Shown here piece after piece: positions 6,366 through 7,066 of a stretch of DNA of 7,066 nucleotides. The notes under the pieces were generated by a model. The model was not told the origin of the DNA. It worked only from the letters and a program-made list of their open reading frames with translations, and did not search any database. The DNA comes from an uncultured Bacteroidales bacterium (lineage in GTDB: Bacteria; Bacteroidota; Bacteroidia; Bacteroidales; Paludibacteraceae). A program made the position numbers and the translations under genes. The DNA is taken from positions 1-7,066 of the forward strand of contig CALEPS010000152.1 of NCBI GenBank assembly GCA_937910305.1. The letters are read 5' to 3'. Each line of letters starts with the position of its first letter. Position 1 is the first letter of the stretch.

Positions 6366-6396
6366 TTTATCAGGTCTTGCGGCGCGAGGCGGAGTT
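6366..6396. other. Abrupt composition junction with a short GC-rich block
   Basis: Between the helicase upstream region and the AT-rich right end is a block of about 23 bases (roughly 6371-6393) that is very GC-rich, with GCGGCGCGAGGCGG at its core. It resembles neither side. In the minus frame it turns the AT-rich coding sequence into a short tail, NSASRRKT, followed by TGA. It is most likely a joint between unrelated DNAs, or a piece of a third sequence or repeat. Confidence 0.6.
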
Positions 6397-7065
6397 GAAA
6401 TTATAATATTTAATTTTATTTTTCAATTCCTCAAATTCATTATTTTTATTATTTAATTCATTTAAGCTAATTTTATTATTTCCATTTATTAGTTCATTTA
6501 TTTGATTTTTTATATTTATTATCAATTTATCTTTTTCTTCTATTTGTATATTCAATTCTTTATTTTTTTCTAATATATCTTTTTTTTCTTTTTCATAATC
6601 AGTATTTACTTCTTTGATTTGTATTTTTTCTATTTTTTTTTGGATATTTGCATTTATATTTTTAATCGTTTGTGTTTTTTTTAATAAATCAGAATTTTTC
6701 TTTTTTATCGCTTCATTTTGGTTGAATGATTTTTTAAATTCTTCAACTATATTTTTATATTTAGTATTTATCTCTTTATTTATATTTTCAATTTTATTAA
6801 TAGAATTTTTCATTTTTTCTTTTCCAATTTTAGACGTATTTTTTGTTGTATTTTTAAATGAATTATTATTTTGCCTTTCACTATTATATCTAATAATACA
6901 TGAATTTGACTTATTATCATATTTATTTCTAAAAGTAGTGTCATAACTATATAAACTTCTAGTTGATTCTGGATTTTTTTTATCATTATTATTTGTTATA
7001 TTTATATTATAAAAACTGATATTATTTAATTTTTTTGGTACTTGTTGTAACTCCAGCACTATTAC
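6370..7065 (-). CDS. AT-rich Lys/Asn-rich coiled-coil protein fragment, probably eukaryotic, open at the window edge
   Basis: One minus-strand frame is open from the window edge (7065) to TGA at 6370-6372. In DNA of this composition (about 10-20% GC by eye) such a stop-free run is very unlikely unless the sequence is coding. A GTG at 7059 is only an accidental start; the codons before it are also open, so the true 5' end lies outside. The protein is dominated by Lys, Asn, Ile and Glu, with Asn/Ser-rich low complexity in the first half and heptad-like coiled coil in the second (EEFKKSFNQ, IQIEEKDKLIINIKNQINEL, NNEFEELKNKIK). The last eight residues, NSASRRKT, come from the GC-rich junction block, so the native C-terminus is missing too. 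Composition suggests a very AT-rich eukaryote such as an anaerobic gut fungus or protist; an AT-rich bacterium cannot be excluded. It has no functional link to the neighbouring genes. Confidence 0.55.
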   Translation of the reverse strand, partial: VIVLELQQVPKKLNNISFYNINITNNNDKKNPESTRSLYSYDTTFRNKYDNKSNSCIIRYNSERQNNNSFKNTTKNTSKIGKEKMKNSINKIENINKEINTKYKNIVEEFKKSFNQNEAIKKKNSDLLKKTQTIKNINANIQKKIEKIQIKEVNTDYEKEKKDILEKNKELNIQIEEKDKLIINIKNQINELINGNNKISLNELNNKNNEFEELKNKIKYYNFNSASRRKT

Positions 7066-7066
7066 C

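Noticed and set aside
6614..6946. 110-codon plus-strand frame rich in Phe/Ile/Leu, which could pass for a membrane protein
   Set aside because: It is the antisense of Lys/Asn/Glu-rich codons in AT-rich DNA, which automatically reads as Phe/Ile/Leu. The minus frame is longer and open to the edge.

Overview
This window looks like a Bacteroidota (probably Bacteroidales, Prevotella/Bacteroides-like) chromosomal or accessory segment of moderate GC. The main evidence is two promoter-like sites that exactly match the Bacteroidota -7 consensus TAnnTTTG, upstream of the toxin-antitoxin operon and of the helicase. The protein families present fit this assignment. All recognised genes lie on the minus strand, so transcription runs from right to left.

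In transcription order, positions 6290-3447 encode a 947-residue protein that combines an archaeo-eukaryotic-type primase (TOTE conflict-system type), an SF2 helicase and a PLD-like C-terminal domain. A 248-base gap with its own promoter follows. Next come an AbiE-type type IV toxin-antitoxin pair: a winged-helix AbiEi-like antitoxin (3174 or 3198-2494) and an AbiEii nucleotidyltransferase toxin (2497-1427), overlapping by 4 bases. Then follow a YgiN-like antibiotic-biosynthesis-monooxygenase-fold protein (1315-1037), a class I SAM-dependent methyltransferase (969-352), and the start of a low-molecular-weight protein tyrosine phosphatase (213-1). The helicase and the AbiE pair form a compact defence or conflict cassette beside ordinary metabolic genes.

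Both ends of the window look wrong for one continuous genome. On the right, from about position 6394 to the edge, base composition falls abruptly to very AT-rich. This stretch is open in one minus-strand frame and encodes a Lys/Asn/Ile/Glu-rich coiled coil of the kind seen in AT-rich eukaryotes. It is separated from the helicase promoter by a short GC-rich block (about 6371-6393). On the left, the phosphatase reads correctly through its P-loop and then continues in frame, from about position 147 to the edge, into sequence that does not look like that family. An assembly or amplification chimera is the simplest explanation for the right end and a plausible one for the left.

The most interesting biology is the primase-helicase-PLD protein with altered PLD catalytic residues, its linkage to AbiE, and an eight-G homopolymer inside the antitoxin gene that could act as a slippage switch. 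No tRNA, rRNA, CRISPR array or transposase was seen.
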